64,000 bases of DNA, taken from contig NZ_CP012258.1 of NCBI RefSeq assembly GCF_001277175.1, forward strand, positions 1 through 64,000, given 5' to 3'. The notes under the pieces are model-generated. The model ran no database searches and was not told the origin of the DNA. It saw nothing but the letters and a program-made list of their open reading frames with translations. Positions 8,575 to 16,762 of this stretch are shown piece after piece; the stretch's first letter is position 1; each line of letters opens with the position of its first letter. The translations under genes were made by a program, and so were the position numbers. This stretch comes from Cronobacter universalis NCTC 9529. Lineage in GTDB: Bacteria; Pseudomonadota; Gammaproteobacteria; Enterobacterales; Enterobacteriaceae.

Positions 8575-9874
8575 GGCGGCGTCCTGCGGTCTGTAACGCC
8601 ATCGTACTGCGGCGGTAGAGGTACAGCGTCGCCAGCAGCGCGCAGAGCGCGGCGAAACTCATCCAGTAGCCGGGCGAGGCTTTATCGCCGGTGTACTCAA
8701 TCAGCGCCGTGGAGATAACAGGCGTAAAGCCGCCAAAAATCGCCGTCGCCAGGCTGTAGGCCAGCGAGAAGCCTGCGACGCGTACCTCTGCGGGCATGAT
8801 TTCAGTGAGCGCCGGGATCATCGCGCCGTTGTACAGGCCATACATAAATGAGAGCCACAGCAGCACGCCCAGCATCATCGAAAAGCCAGGTGCCGCCGCC
8901 AGCATCATCAGCGCCGGATACGCGGTGGCCAGCGCCAGCAGCGTCATGGCAACCAGCACCGGTTTACGCCCGAAGCGGTCAGAGAGCGCGCCGCCCACCG
9001 GCAGCCAGAAGAAGTTGGAAATGGCCACGAGCAGCGTCACCAGCAGGCTGTCGGAAGCGCTCAGCATCAGCACTTTCTTGCCGAAGGTGGGCGCATAGAC
9101 GGTGATGAGATAGAACGCCGTGGTCGTCATCGCCACCATCATCATGCCCGCGACAACCACCGGCCAGTGGGTCAGCAGCATGCGGAACACCTGTTTCATG
9201 TCGAGATGATGACGGCGCGCGCTGAACTCCTGCGTCTCTTCGAGTTTGCGGCGCAGCACGAAAATGAACGGCACAATCAGGCAGCCGAACAGGAACGGGA
9301 GCCGCCAGCCCCAGTTGCTGATAGCCGTCTGATCCAGCGCCGCGTTCAGGGCAAAGCCCATTGCAGCCGCCACCATAATGGCGACCTGCTGGCTTCCCGA
9401 CTGCCAGCTGGTGTAAAAGCCTTTGCGCCCCGGCGTCGCGATTTCCGCCAGATATACCGACACGCCGCCAAGCTCCGCACCGGCGGAAAAGCCCTGCAAC
9501 AGGCGGCCAGTGAGCACCAGCAGCGGCGCCCACAGCCCGATAGCTTCATAGGACGGGATCAGCACAATCAGAAAGGTGCCCGCCGCCATGATCGAGAGCG
9601 TCATAATCAACCCCTTACGGCGGCCCACTTTATCGATGTACGCGCCCAGCACTATCGCGCCGATGGGGCGCATCAGAAAGCCTGCGCCAAACACCGCAAA
9701 CGTCATCATCAGCGAGGCGAACTCACTGCTCGCCGGAAAAAACGTGTGCGCGATGTAGGTGGCATAAAAACCGAACAGGAAAAAATCAAACTGCTCCAGA
9801 AAGTTGCCGGACGTGACGCGCAGAATAGCGCCGATCCGGGAACGGGTGTTTACAGGTGGGGTAGCGGAATGCAT
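8567..9874 (-). CDS. MHS-family MFS carrier, citrate/tricarballylate type
   Basis: 435 residues from the ATG at 9874, chosen because GGAGA lies 6 bases upstream; the ATG at 9886 has none. The opening ([20 protein letters not shown], then ADGFLMRP-like [12 protein letters not shown] and [10 protein letters not shown]) matches the CitA/TcuC citrate or tricarballylate proton symporters. Twelve membrane segments are expected. It precedes and overlaps the ModA-like gene. A perfect palindrome lies upstream at 9958-9979. Confidence 0.85.
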   Translation of the reverse strand: MHSATPPVNTRSRIGAILRVTSGNFLEQFDFFLFGFYATYIAHTFFPASSEFASLMMTFAVFGAGFLMRPIGAIVLGAYIDKVGRRKGLIMTLSIMAAGTFLIVLIPSYEAIGLWAPLLVLTGRLLQGFSAGAELGGVSVYLAEIATPGRKGFYTSWQSGSQQVAIMVAAAMGFALNAALDQTAISNWGWRLPFLFGCLIVPFIFVLRRKLEETQEFSARRHHLDMKQVFRMLLTHWPVVVAGMMMVAMTTTAFYLITVYAPTFGKKVLMLSASDSLLVTLLVAISNFFWLPVGGALSDRFGRKPVLVAMTLLALATAYPALMMLAAAPGFSMMLGVLLWLSFMYGLYNGAMIPALTEIMPAEVRVAGFSLAYSLATAIFGGFTPVISTALIEYTGDKASPGYWMSFAALCALLATLYLYRRSTMALQTAGRRHA

Positions 9875-9957
9875 TGATGTCTCCATTTGTCATTAACGCT
9901 TGTGGTTGCGTCTCTTTCTGAAGACTGGAACAGAAATATCGGGGTAATAAGCGTAAT

Positions 9958-9979
9958 AAACGCATCGACCGATGCGTTT
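9958..9979. promoter_or_regulatory. Perfect 10-2-10 palindrome upstream of the MHS carrier
   Basis: Arms AAACGCATCG (9958-9967) and CGATGCGTTT (9970-9979) separated by AC. It lies 84 bases upstream of the carrier start in the 298-base gap to the next gene, and lacks a T tail on the side that would make it a terminator for the TetR gene. Best read as an operator. The rest of the gap (9875-10172) shows nothing else I recognise. Confidence 0.55.
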
Positions 9980-10172
9980 CATGCATCAATCATGCGCCCG
10001 GTAGCCAGAGCGCTTTTATATACAAAGATTTAACAATCACACCCAGAACGGGAACAGGCCCGGATGAAAAAATGTCAGTTTTTCGTTTTGTGACAAAGGC
10101 CTGAGTGTGAGCCAGCACATTCACATGGTTTTCACATTACCCAGGCCCGCTGATGGAAAGCGCCCCGCTCCG

Positions 10173-10784
10173 CTACGCCAGCAAATTCTGCCCGATAAAA
10201 TCGTCGATATCGTCCTGCGCCTGGCGGAACGCCTCCGTCGAGGGCAGCGTGTAGAGATGGTCGCTGTAGCCGAACAGCATCGCGTCCAGCTGTCTCGCGA
10301 ACCGCGCGGCGTTAACACGGCGAAACACACCCTCCTGTGCGCCCGCGGTGAGAATATCCACCAGCGCCTCATGCCAGCGCGCGAGTATCGATTCCATGAG
10401 CTGCGCATACTCAGCATTATGGGCCGCCAGCTGCCACAGCGATCCGTAAAGCTTCGCGGTGGGGTCCGGCGTGGGGGAAATAACCCCTTCAATAAACGCT
10501 TTCAGCCTGCCACGGGCAGGCATGGAGGCCGTTCGCGAAACAAACTCGTTCAGTTCATTCTCAAGAAACGTGGTGATCGACTCCACGCACAGCGCCTGCC
10601 AGTTTTTGAAATAGTGATAGATATGGCTGCGCGAAATGCCCAGATGCTCCGTCAGATCGCGCGTTTTGACATTTTCAATGCCCTGTTCAATAAACAGGGC
10701 GATCGCCGCATCAATGATTTTCTCTTTCACGAAAGCCCGCTCTGCTTTTCTCTGGTTGACTTTGAGCAGTTGCTCAAATAGCAT
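10173..10784 (-). CDS. TetR-family repressor
   Basis: 203 residues from the ATG at 10784, preceded by a GGGGTGGG stretch. The helix-turn-helix is clear (TRDLTEHLGISRSHIYHYFKNWQ). An upstream in-frame ATG would add 60 residues of low-complexity sequence and overlap the divergent gene, so it is rejected. The start codon is bracketed by two matching palindromes (10761-10778 and 10793-10811), which look like operators for self-repression and control of the divergent ABC-type membrane gene. Confidence 0.9.
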   Translation of the reverse strand: MLFEQLLKVNQRKAERAFVKEKIIDAAIALFIEQGIENVKTRDLTEHLGISRSHIYHYFKNWQALCVESITTFLENELNEFVSRTASMPARGRLKAFIEGVISPTPDPTAKLYGSLWQLAAHNAEYAQLMESILARWHEALVDILTAGAQEGVFRRVNAARFARQLDAMLFGYSDHLYTLPSTEAFRQAQDDIDDFIGQNLLA

Positions 10785-10811
10785 CCCACCCCACTTGAGC
10801 AATTGCTCTAA
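10761..10811. promoter_or_regulatory. Two palindromic TetR-type operators
   Basis: TTTGAGCAGTTGCTCAAA at 10761-10778 is a perfect 8-2-8 inverted repeat. A second copy, GAGCAATTGCTC at 10797-10808 within TTGAGCAATTGCTCTAA, repeats the same half-site. Centres are 33 bases apart, about three helix turns. The first lies inside the start of the tetR coding region, the second in the divergent promoter, 20 bases before the start of the ABC-type gene. Confidence 0.8.
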
Positions 10812-10830
10812 CCGAAGATTAACAGAAATC

Positions 10831-11742
10831 ATGAAGACGCACAGCGTAAATATCCCGACGTCCACCGCCACCGCCACCGCCGCTGGCACGCTGAAAACGC
10901 TGGCGCGACGCCACCGCAAGAAGCTCTTTTTCACCTTCTTTCTGGTGATAGCGGAGAACGTCACGTATCTGCTCTACCCGGTGCTGGCGGGGATCTGCAT
11001 TAACGCGATGCTGGCGGGCGACGTCCCGAAGGCGATGCTGTACGGGCTGATGGTGCTGTTTATCTGGCTGCTGGGCGCGACGCGGCGAAGTGTGGATACG
11101 CGCACGTTCGCGCGCATTTATGCGGGGCTCGCCGTCTCGGTGGTGCTGGCGCAGCGCCAGAAACGCCTCAGCCATTCGACCATCGCGGCGCGGGTCGCGC
11201 TCTCCAGAGAGTTTGTCGATTTCTTCGAGCTGCATCTGCCGACGCTGATTACCTCGGTGGCGTCGATGGCGGGCGCCGCCGTGATGCTGCTGCTGATTGA
11301 GTTCTGGACGGGGATGGCGTGTCTGGGCATTCTGGCCGTGCTGGCCTGTTTTCTGACGCGGTTCACCCGCCGCAATGAGGCGCTTTACGGCAGGCTCAAT
11401 AACCGCCTTGAAAAAGAGATCGACATGGTGACGCACGCCGCGCCGCGCGCCCTGCAGCGGCATTATCAGCTGCTGGCGCGGCTTCGCATCACGCTTTCCG
11501 ATCGCGAGGCGATGGGATATTTCACCATCGGCGTGCTGGCCGCGCTGCTGTTCAGCTTCACGGTGGTGATGATGACGCAGTCAGCCGCGATCAACGCCGG
11601 CCACATCTATTCGGTGATGACCTATATGTGGATGTTTGTCACGAGTCTGGATGACGCGCCGCAGCTGCTGGAGAAATATTCGCAGCTCAAAGATATCGGT
11701 AAACGCGTGACGACGGAGGCAGAGACCGCCCCCGCTGAATAA
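10831..11742 (+). CDS. ABC-transporter six-helix membrane domain protein lacking an ATPase
   Basis: 303 residues with six predicted membrane segments (for example LFFTFFLVIAENVTYLLYPV and LPTLITSVASMAGAAVMLLL), resembling the exporter-type ABC membrane domain. There is no Walker A or ABC signature and the protein ends soon after the sixth helix. No ATPase gene is adjacent. Either it pairs with an ATPase elsewhere or the fold has been reused. ATG at 10831 is taken because the region upstream carries the divergent tetR operators. Confidence 0.75.
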   Translation: MKTHSVNIPTSTATATAAGTLKTLARRHRKKLFFTFFLVIAENVTYLLYPVLAGICINAMLAGDVPKAMLYGLMVLFIWLLGATRRSVDTRTFARIYAGLAVSVVLAQRQKRLSHSTIAARVALSREFVDFFELHLPTLITSVASMAGAAVMLLLIEFWTGMACLGILAVLACFLTRFTRRNEALYGRLNNRLEKEIDMVTHAAPRALQRHYQLLARLRITLSDREAMGYFTIGVLAALLFSFTVVMMTQSAAINAGHIYSVMTYMWMFVTSLDDAPQLLEKYSQLKDIGKRVTTEAETAPAE

Positions 11743-11758
11743 CAGCGGTAAGCCAGTC

Positions 11759-11776
11759 GCCGCCCCGCGGGGCGGC
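11759..11776. terminator. GC-rich palindrome between convergent genes
   Basis: GCCGCCCCGCGGGGCGGC is a perfect 18-base palindrome in the 38-base gap between two convergent genes. It would form a strong stem in either transcript, but T tails are weak on both sides. Confidence 0.5.
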
Positions 11777-11780
11777 CCAA

Positions 11781-12269
11781 TTACTGTGGCTGTTCGCGCA
11801 GGAAAATCGTCAGCACATCTTTAAACGCGACGCCGCCGCACTCCGCGACAAGCCAGCCGACCGCGCCCCGGTGATACGTGCCGTGGAAAAGCATATGGTT
11901 CAGCATATCGAGCGCTTTCATCTCGCCGGGGCTACCGTCGGTAAACCGAAAGCGAATGGTCTCATCGAAATCCGCCTCGCGCATCGCGCTCACGTGAGCG
12001 ATATGCCCGTCCACACAATCGCGCAACGTCGTTTCGAGCGTTTCAACGTCTGGCGTTTCCGGGGTATTGAGCGCTGTATAGCCGTGCGCCTGGCCCGTCA
12101 GGTTGGCCTGAAAAATGCGGTCCACCACATAGATATGGTTCATCAGCCGCTGCATCAGGCGGCGCTTCTCCGGGTACGCCGCGGCGTCAACGGCTTTGAC
12201 GGACGCCAGCGTACCGGCATCCGCCCAGCGCTTATATTTCAGCAACGTAACCAGCGTATCCCTGTTCAT
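11781..12269 (-). CDS. DinB-family protein
   Basis: A 162-residue four-helix protein of the DinB/YfiT type. The three metal-binding histidines are suggested by NH at residues 44-45 and FHGTYHRG near residues 129-136. Some members are metal-dependent thiol transferases; the substrate here is unknown. Convergent with the ABC-type membrane gene. Confidence 0.83.
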   Translation of the reverse strand: MNRDTLVTLLKYKRWADAGTLASVKAVDAAAYPEKRRLMQRLMNHIYVVDRIFQANLTGQAHGYTALNTPETPDVETLETTLRDCVDGHIAHVSAMREADFDETIRFRFTDGSPGEMKALDMLNHMLFHGTYHRGAVGWLVAECGGVAFKDVLTIFLREQPQ

Positions 12270-12419
12270 TCGGTTTTCCTGTTGAGTATTTACTTATGCC
12301 GCTAAATTAACACAGCGCTGTGCTGCCCGTGGCTGCCAATATTAGGGGCTCAGGAAAATCCGTGCGCGCTTTTCGGTATACTCGGCGCTGCGTTAAACAT
12401 TTCCTTAAAAGGCCCCGTC

Positions 12420-12863
12420 ATGCGTACACGCCCCGCGTCACGATTGCTGATTATGAGCCCCGATCGCCGGTTATTGCTGTTTCGCTTTACCCACCGCGAC
12501 GACGCGCTCGCCGGGCGCTCCTACTGGGCGACGCCGGGCGGCGGCGTCGAAGACGGAGAGTCATTCCAGGAGGCGGCTATACGTGAATTACGGGAAGAAA
12601 CCGGTATCGTGCGCACATCCTCCGGCCCGGAAGTGGCGCAGCGCGCCTTTACGATGATGTTGCCGAATGGCGAAACGGTGCTGGCCGACGAGCGCTTTTT
12701 TATGATTCACGTTGACTGCGAAGAGACCGATTTCTCAGGCTGGAGCGCGAATGAAAAGCACGTAATTCACGATCACCGCTGGTGGTCGCAGGAAGCCCTC
12801 GCCCGCGCCACCGACACTATTTATCCGCTGGGGCTGTTGCTGGAGGTAATGGCGGCGCACTGA
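12420..12863 (+). CDS. Nudix hydrolase
   Basis: 147 residues with a complete Nudix box at about 41-63: G-x5-E-x7-REL-x-EE-x-GI, seen as GGVEDGE then RELREETGI. Such enzymes hydrolyse nucleoside diphosphates linked to another group; the substrate cannot be called. ATG at 12420 with AAAGGCC upstream. Confidence 0.9.
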   Translation: MRTRPASRLLIMSPDRRLLLFRFTHRDDALAGRSYWATPGGGVEDGESFQEAAIRELREETGIVRTSSGPEVAQRAFTMMLPNGETVLADERFFMIHVDCEETDFSGWSANEKHVIHDHRWWSQEALARATDTIYPLGLLLEVMAAH

Positions 12864-12944
12864 AGGCAGTTACCTACAAATTTCAACGGGTTTACAGCCA
12901 GGCGCAGGCTGATAGTGTGGCCGCATACCAGAGGAAAAAACGCC

Positions 12945-13301
12945 ATGAACCTGCCGCTGCAACTCGAAGATACGCTCTTTACCGCCATGAAAAACTCTGA
13001 CGTGGCGGCCCTTACGGCGTTAATCGCCGACGATCTGCTCTTTATGAATCACGCCGGTCAGCGCGTCACGAAAACTGAGGATATCGGGCTGCATGCCAGC
13101 GGCGCCATCACCATTGAGGCGATTGAACGTGAATCCTTTCAGGCCCAGGAGAGCGACCACTGCATTATTGTCGATACCTGCGTGGCCATCACGGGCACCT
13201 ACGCCGGTGCGCCGCTGAATGGCCGTTTTCACCATTTCCGCACCTGGGTTAAACGCCACGGTGACTGGCAGGTGCTCGGTTTAAAAACCACGCTACTCTG
13301 A
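12945..13301 (+). CDS. NTF2-like (SnoaL/DUF4440) protein
   Basis: 118 residues from the ATG at 12945, preferred over the GTG at 12915 because AGAGGA lies 9 bases upstream. The cone-shaped NTF2-like fold is suggested by the N-terminal helix pair (DTLFTAMKNSDVAALTALI, then DDLLFMNHAGQ) and the C-terminal strands (FRTWVKRHGDWQVLGL). Function unknown. Confidence 0.7.
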   Translation: MNLPLQLEDTLFTAMKNSDVAALTALIADDLLFMNHAGQRVTKTEDIGLHASGAITIEAIERESFQAQESDHCIIVDTCVAITGTYAGAPLNGRFHHFRTWVKRHGDWQVLGLKTTLL

Positions 13302-13430
13302 CGCGCATTTGCCCGGCGCGCGGGCTTGTGCCGTCCATGGAAAAGTCAAAAGCGTTTTATCAGCGCCGGGCATGCGAGGATTCTGCTGAAAGTCATTTCA
13401 CATGAGTCAATGTTTTTGGTGGGTGGCAAT

Positions 13431-13455
13431 AAAAAGCCCGCCGTTACGCGGGCTG
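13431..13455 (-). terminator. Factor-independent terminator after higA
   Basis: AGCCCGC (13435-13441) pairs with GCGGGCT (13448-13454); on the minus strand the stem is followed by TTTTTATT. It is 13 bases beyond the end of higA. Confidence 0.85.
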
Positions 13456-13467
13456 AAAATGGCTATA

Positions 13468-13887
13468 TCACAGAAACCATTGCGGCTTAACGCCAAAGCG
13501 AGCGGAAAGTGCCTTAATGTGCGAGATCGTCAGGGAGCGCTGACCGGAAAGGATCTGGCTGACCAGCGATTTAGAGCCAATTTCTTCCTTCAGATCGGCG
13601 TAGGACAGCTTATGCTGGTCAATCAGCGTGCGCAGCAGCGCGACGCCCACCGGCATTTCTGCAACTTCTTTGTTGAACTCTGCAAAGCGCTCGCTGTTGT
13701 CTTCGTAATCGGCAATTTTGGCTGCCAGTAAGTCGATCAGCGGGTTTTCGTCGTCGTGGTCAATCAGGTAATCCACCAGCGCCAGCGCGTCACGGTAGTC
13801 CTTCTCAGAAGAGCTTCCCCCCAGCAGAGGGACAGCCGCTACCAGTTGTTTTGTTGCTTCAATAGCTTTAGTGGTGTCGGCGATCAT
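13468..13887 (-). CDS. higA: HigA antitoxin
   Basis: 139 residues matching E. coli HigA: an N-terminal dimer/toxin-binding region (DYRDALALVDYLIDHDDENP) and a C-terminal helix-turn-helix (LKEEIGSKSLVSQILSGQRS) that binds the operon promoter. It neutralises the ribosome-dependent RNase HigB. The toxin gene comes first and the two overlap by four bases (ATGA), the standard hig order. Confidence 0.92.
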   Translation of the reverse strand: MIADTTKAIEATKQLVAAVPLLGGSSSEKDYRDALALVDYLIDHDDENPLIDLLAAKIADYEDNSERFAEFNKEVAEMPVGVALLRTLIDQHKLSYADLKEEIGSKSLVSQILSGQRSLTISHIKALSARFGVKPQWFL

Positions 13888-14195
13888 TCTTTGTTCTCCC
13901 GATAGTAGCGAGTCAGCTTATCGTATTCGGCGTGGGTAGCGATATGCTTCACGTAGAAGCGTTTATTCACGAAATTGATGTAGGCGATAACCCTCAGGTT
14001 GTTGCCACCCACATCTAACACCCACCATTTGTTACGGTACTTAAAATTGTCCAGACTTGGCACGGCGGCGCGAAGTTCATCAGGCGATTTAAAATCTGTT
14101 TCGCATACCAGGCGAAACAGCGCCTTTATGGCTGTGGCGTCGTTTGGAAAGAGCCGTGCCGCTTGTTCAAATGGCTCTTTGGAAATGACGTGCAT
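13884..14195 (-). CDS. higB: HigB mRNA-interferase toxin
   Basis: 103 residues matching E. coli HigB, with the conserved PSLDNFKYRNKWWVLDVGGN then LRVIAYINF and KHIATHAEYD near the end. HigB cleaves translated mRNA on the ribosome. First gene of the higBA operon; on a plasmid the pair would act in stabilisation. Confidence 0.92.
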   Translation of the reverse strand: MHVISKEPFEQAARLFPNDATAIKALFRLVCETDFKSPDELRAAVPSLDNFKYRNKWWVLDVGGNNLRVIAYINFVNKRFYVKHIATHAEYDKLTRYYRENKE

Positions 14196-14230
14196 TGAGA
14201 GATTCCCTTCTTTCGTTCACATTATGTAAA

Positions 14231-14249
14231 CACTATAACGCACTATAAC
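14231..14249 (-). promoter_or_regulatory. higBA promoter/operator repeat
   Basis: CACTATAAC occurs twice in tandem (14231-14239 and 14241-14249), 36 bases before the higB start. On the minus strand each gives a TATAGT -10-like element. A repeated block at this place is the likely HigA operator. Confidence 0.55.
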
Positions 14250-14485
14250 CTTGTCGACAACACAGCTTATGGTGCGGCTGAGGAGGTCGCTGATAGTAAT
14301 GGTCCCTTCAGGGCATATTTCGCTGCGATAGTCGACTGCCGTTAGGATACTGAAAGGCCAAACCTCACTGACGAACCGACAGCCAGCATAAGCAGCTCAG
14401 ACGACGACTTCTGCGTAACGGATACCTTCTGATTGCCCACAGCTGCACTCGCGATACCATGCAAGCGTATGACGCTAAACGCGAT

Positions 14486-14502
14486 CTTAATGTTCTCTTA
14501 AC
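14486..14502 (+). promoter_or_regulatory. PmrA/BasR-box-like site upstream of mig-14
   Basis: CTTAAT-GTTCT-CTTAAC matches the PmrA box (two CTTAAT-like half-sites separated by five bases) with one base off in the second half. A possible -10 (GACAAT, 14513-14518) begins 10 bases after it, so the second half-site falls near -35. The mig-14 start is 97 bases downstream. The remainder of the 14250-14598 gap shows nothing I recognise. Confidence 0.6.
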
Positions 14503-14598
14503 AGTGCGAGTGGACAATAGCGAATATTTTTACGCCTGCGTGTCTTTTTCAGGCCGGCTTAGTGGCTTTTCACAGCAGTTTTATACAGGTGCGGCACT

Positions 14599-15489
14599 AT
14601 GCAGTTTAAAAATTTCGTCGGTAATCTGGCTGGCTGGCAACCCTGCGATGCAGCCCGTTACGCGCGTATTTATGATCAATTCGGCGGCTCAGTGTGCTGT
14701 CACCCGGATGTGCTGCAATTTTTAAGCCGTGAGCAGAATCTGACGCTGCGTTATTTCGCGCTGAAAGAGGGTGACGACGACGCAGGCGCCTGCTTTTCCG
14801 TAAACGGAAAGTGCAGCTTGCAGCACCAACATTTTCCTGTCGTCTTCGATGATGTCTTATTCCCCCTGCGCCCAAATAAACGCGCCTACCTGCCGGTGAC
14901 CAATAAACGGCTCTCCCCGCAGCATAAAGGCCTGTTTATTAATACGCTTTACTCCGGGCGTCTTAAGCACAAAGTCGCCTGGATCAAAGAGAACATCTCG
15001 AAGACATCGGAGAAAAAACGCCGCAAGGAGTTTGAGAAATTCTGCGCCATGGGCGGCGTGGTGCGGGACGCGAACAGTTTTTCCTCAGAAGAGTTAGCAG
15101 CGATATATATCGAGCTTTTCACCCTGCGCTGGCAGGGAAAAATTTACTGCTTTAAATATGACGATCTGGTCCGCACCTTTGACGCACTTCGGCACCTGAT
15201 TTTTGGCAGCGTGCTGTTTCTCAATGCGCGCCCGTGCGCGTTCGATATTATTTTTATGTGCAGCAGCCCTGAGTGGATCTATTTCGATGATATTAACGGC
15301 GGCTACGATCCGCAGTACACCACGCTCAATCTGGGCAGTATTCTGTTATGGCTGAATACAAGCAACGCCCGCGCGCTGTGCGCCAGAGAAAATAAGGCGC
15401 TGCGTTTTTCGCTCGGGATCTATAAAGCGTTCTGGAGCTATAAAAAACAGTGGTGCGATATTATCCCGCTCGGCAGAACCATTTTCTGA
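14599..15489 (+). CDS. mig-14: Mig-14 family antimicrobial-peptide resistance protein
   Basis: 296 residues resembling Salmonella Mig-14, an inner-membrane-associated protein needed for resistance to cationic antimicrobial peptides and persistence in macrophages. Shared features include HPDVLQFLS near the start, TSEKKRRKEFEKF in the middle, RHLIFGSVLFLNARPCAFDI and a C-terminal SILLWLN plus RFSLGIYKAFWSYK. The fold is probably GNAT-like. Start ATG 14599 has AGGTG 9 bases upstream. In Salmonella the gene is PhoP-controlled; here a PmrA-box-like site precedes it. Confidence 0.8.
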   Translation: MQFKNFVGNLAGWQPCDAARYARIYDQFGGSVCCHPDVLQFLSREQNLTLRYFALKEGDDDAGACFSVNGKCSLQHQHFPVVFDDVLFPLRPNKRAYLPVTNKRLSPQHKGLFINTLYSGRLKHKVAWIKENISKTSEKKRRKEFEKFCAMGGVVRDANSFSSEELAAIYIELFTLRWQGKIYCFKYDDLVRTFDALRHLIFGSVLFLNARPCAFDIIFMCSSPEWIYFDDINGGYDPQYTTLNLGSILLWLNTSNARALCARENKALRFSLGIYKAFWSYKKQWCDIIPLGRTIF

Positions 15490-15543
15490 TAAATACGTGA
15501 ACGCAGGAAAACCGGCGTACGCCAGTTTTCCTGGCCGCACCCG

Positions 15544-15927
15544 TTACCGTTCCGGATTAAGGTAGCAGACGCGCAGACGGTGACCGTCCGGGTCCATCGC
15601 CGCGAAGGTATAGCCGAAATCGAGTTCCACGGGGCTCTGGATCGCCGTCGCCTGACGCTCCATGCACCACAGCATATAAAAATGTTCGACCTCGTCCCGC
15701 GCCTGCACCTTAAAGACGATTTCACCCGCTGGCACCGGCGCACGCTGATTCACGACCGGCTCAACCGTATAGCAGGACCACAGCCCCAGTTTAAAACCGT
15801 TCTCCAGCACGAATAACGCGAACGTAGGCTGTTTCTCAACCGGCTCGCAGCCGAGCAGCGTGGAATAAAACTCAGCGCTCTTAAGGACGTTCTCAACATA
15901 GAGAATAGACATATCGGCAGTAATCAT
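15544..15927 (-). CDS. VOC-family (glyoxalase/bleomycin-resistance fold) protein
   Basis: 127 residues from the ATG at 15927, which has a strong AGGAGA site; upstream in-frame codons are not family-like. The fold is shown by SILYVENVLKSAEFYSTLLG at the start and DFGYTFAAMDPDGHRLRVC at the end. Substrate unknown. It follows the WYL/HTH regulator gene on the same strand by 56 bases. Confidence 0.85.
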   Translation of the reverse strand: MITADMSILYVENVLKSAEFYSTLLGCEPVEKQPTFALFVLENGFKLGLWSCYTVEPVVNQRAPVPAGEIVFKVQARDEVEHFYMLWCMERQATAIQSPVELDFGYTFAAMDPDGHRLRVCYLNPER

Positions 15928-15983
15928 TTGGCTCTCCTTGTGTGGTGAGCCATGACAGTAACAGCCAGCGGTGACAGTTTTTG

Positions 15984-16679
15984 TCAGTAGGTTTTTGCCT
16001 GCACAATCCCTTCCGCGCTCTTCCACTCTTTCAGCAGCTTATAGCGCGATTGCGGACACGATTGCTCGCTGATGGTCACCTGTTGCATGCGGTCGATGCG
16101 AAAATGGCGGAACGCCTGGCGCAGCTCGCACCAGCACGCCAGCATCCTGACCGCGTCAAAAAAACCCAGGGCAATGGGCCACACCAGGCGCGACGACGCG
16201 GCGCCGTCTTTATCGGTATACACCAGCTCAAGCTTTCTGCGCTGATGAATAGCGCTGCGAATATCCGCCAGAAACCGCAGGCTGCCCTCATTGCCGGGCG
16301 GGGCCACCATCAGCGACGGGTAGTTGATCTGCTGCGCGAGATGCTCAGGAAGAATGGCGTGAATTTTCGCCACCGCGTTGCGGGCCGCGGCTTCCAGCTG
16401 CGGGTCGGTATGGCGCATCACCCAGTGCAGGCCGAGTATCAGCGCGTCAACTTCATGGGCATCGAACATTAGCGGCGGCAGGTGGTAATCGGATTGCAGA
16501 ATATAACCGATCCCCGCGCTGCCCTCGATCTCCACACCCTGCATTTTCAGCGTTTCAATATCGCGATAAATACTACGCACGCTGACATCAAGCCGCTCCG
16601 CAAGCGTCGCCGCCGTCACCGGGTAACGGTGGGATCGCAGAAGCTGGAGCAGTTCTAAAAGCCGTTGTGTCCGGGTCAT
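15984..16679 (-). CDS. YafY-type HTH/WYL-domain transcriptional regulator
   Basis: 231 residues from the ATG at 16679 (MTRTQRLLELLQLLRSHRYP), the usual start of this family; an ATG at 16706 is possible. An N-terminal HTH (LAERLDVSVRSIYRDIETL) is followed by a WYL ligand domain (LELVYTDKDG, then PIALGFFDAVRMLACWCELR). Probably regulates itself and the adjacent VOC gene. Confidence 0.87.
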   Translation of the reverse strand: MTRTQRLLELLQLLRSHRYPVTAATLAERLDVSVRSIYRDIETLKMQGVEIEGSAGIGYILQSDYHLPPLMFDAHEVDALILGLHWVMRHTDPQLEAAARNAVAKIHAILPEHLAQQINYPSLMVAPPGNEGSLRFLADIRSAIHQRRKLELVYTDKDGAASSRLVWPIALGFFDAVRMLACWCELRQAFRHFRIDRMQQVTISEQSCPQSRYKLLKEWKSAEGIVQAKTY

Positions 16680-16762
16680 ATCGGGTCTCGGTGGTGTATG
16701 CGTCATAGGCGGCGTGTTGTGGGATCAGCCTACGACAAGTAAAGCCGTGTCCGTCGCCCGTC

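Noticed and set aside
13431..13455. Small RNA or attenuator at the stem behind higA
   Set aside because: The stem with a minus-strand T tail right after higA is explained by an ordinary terminator.
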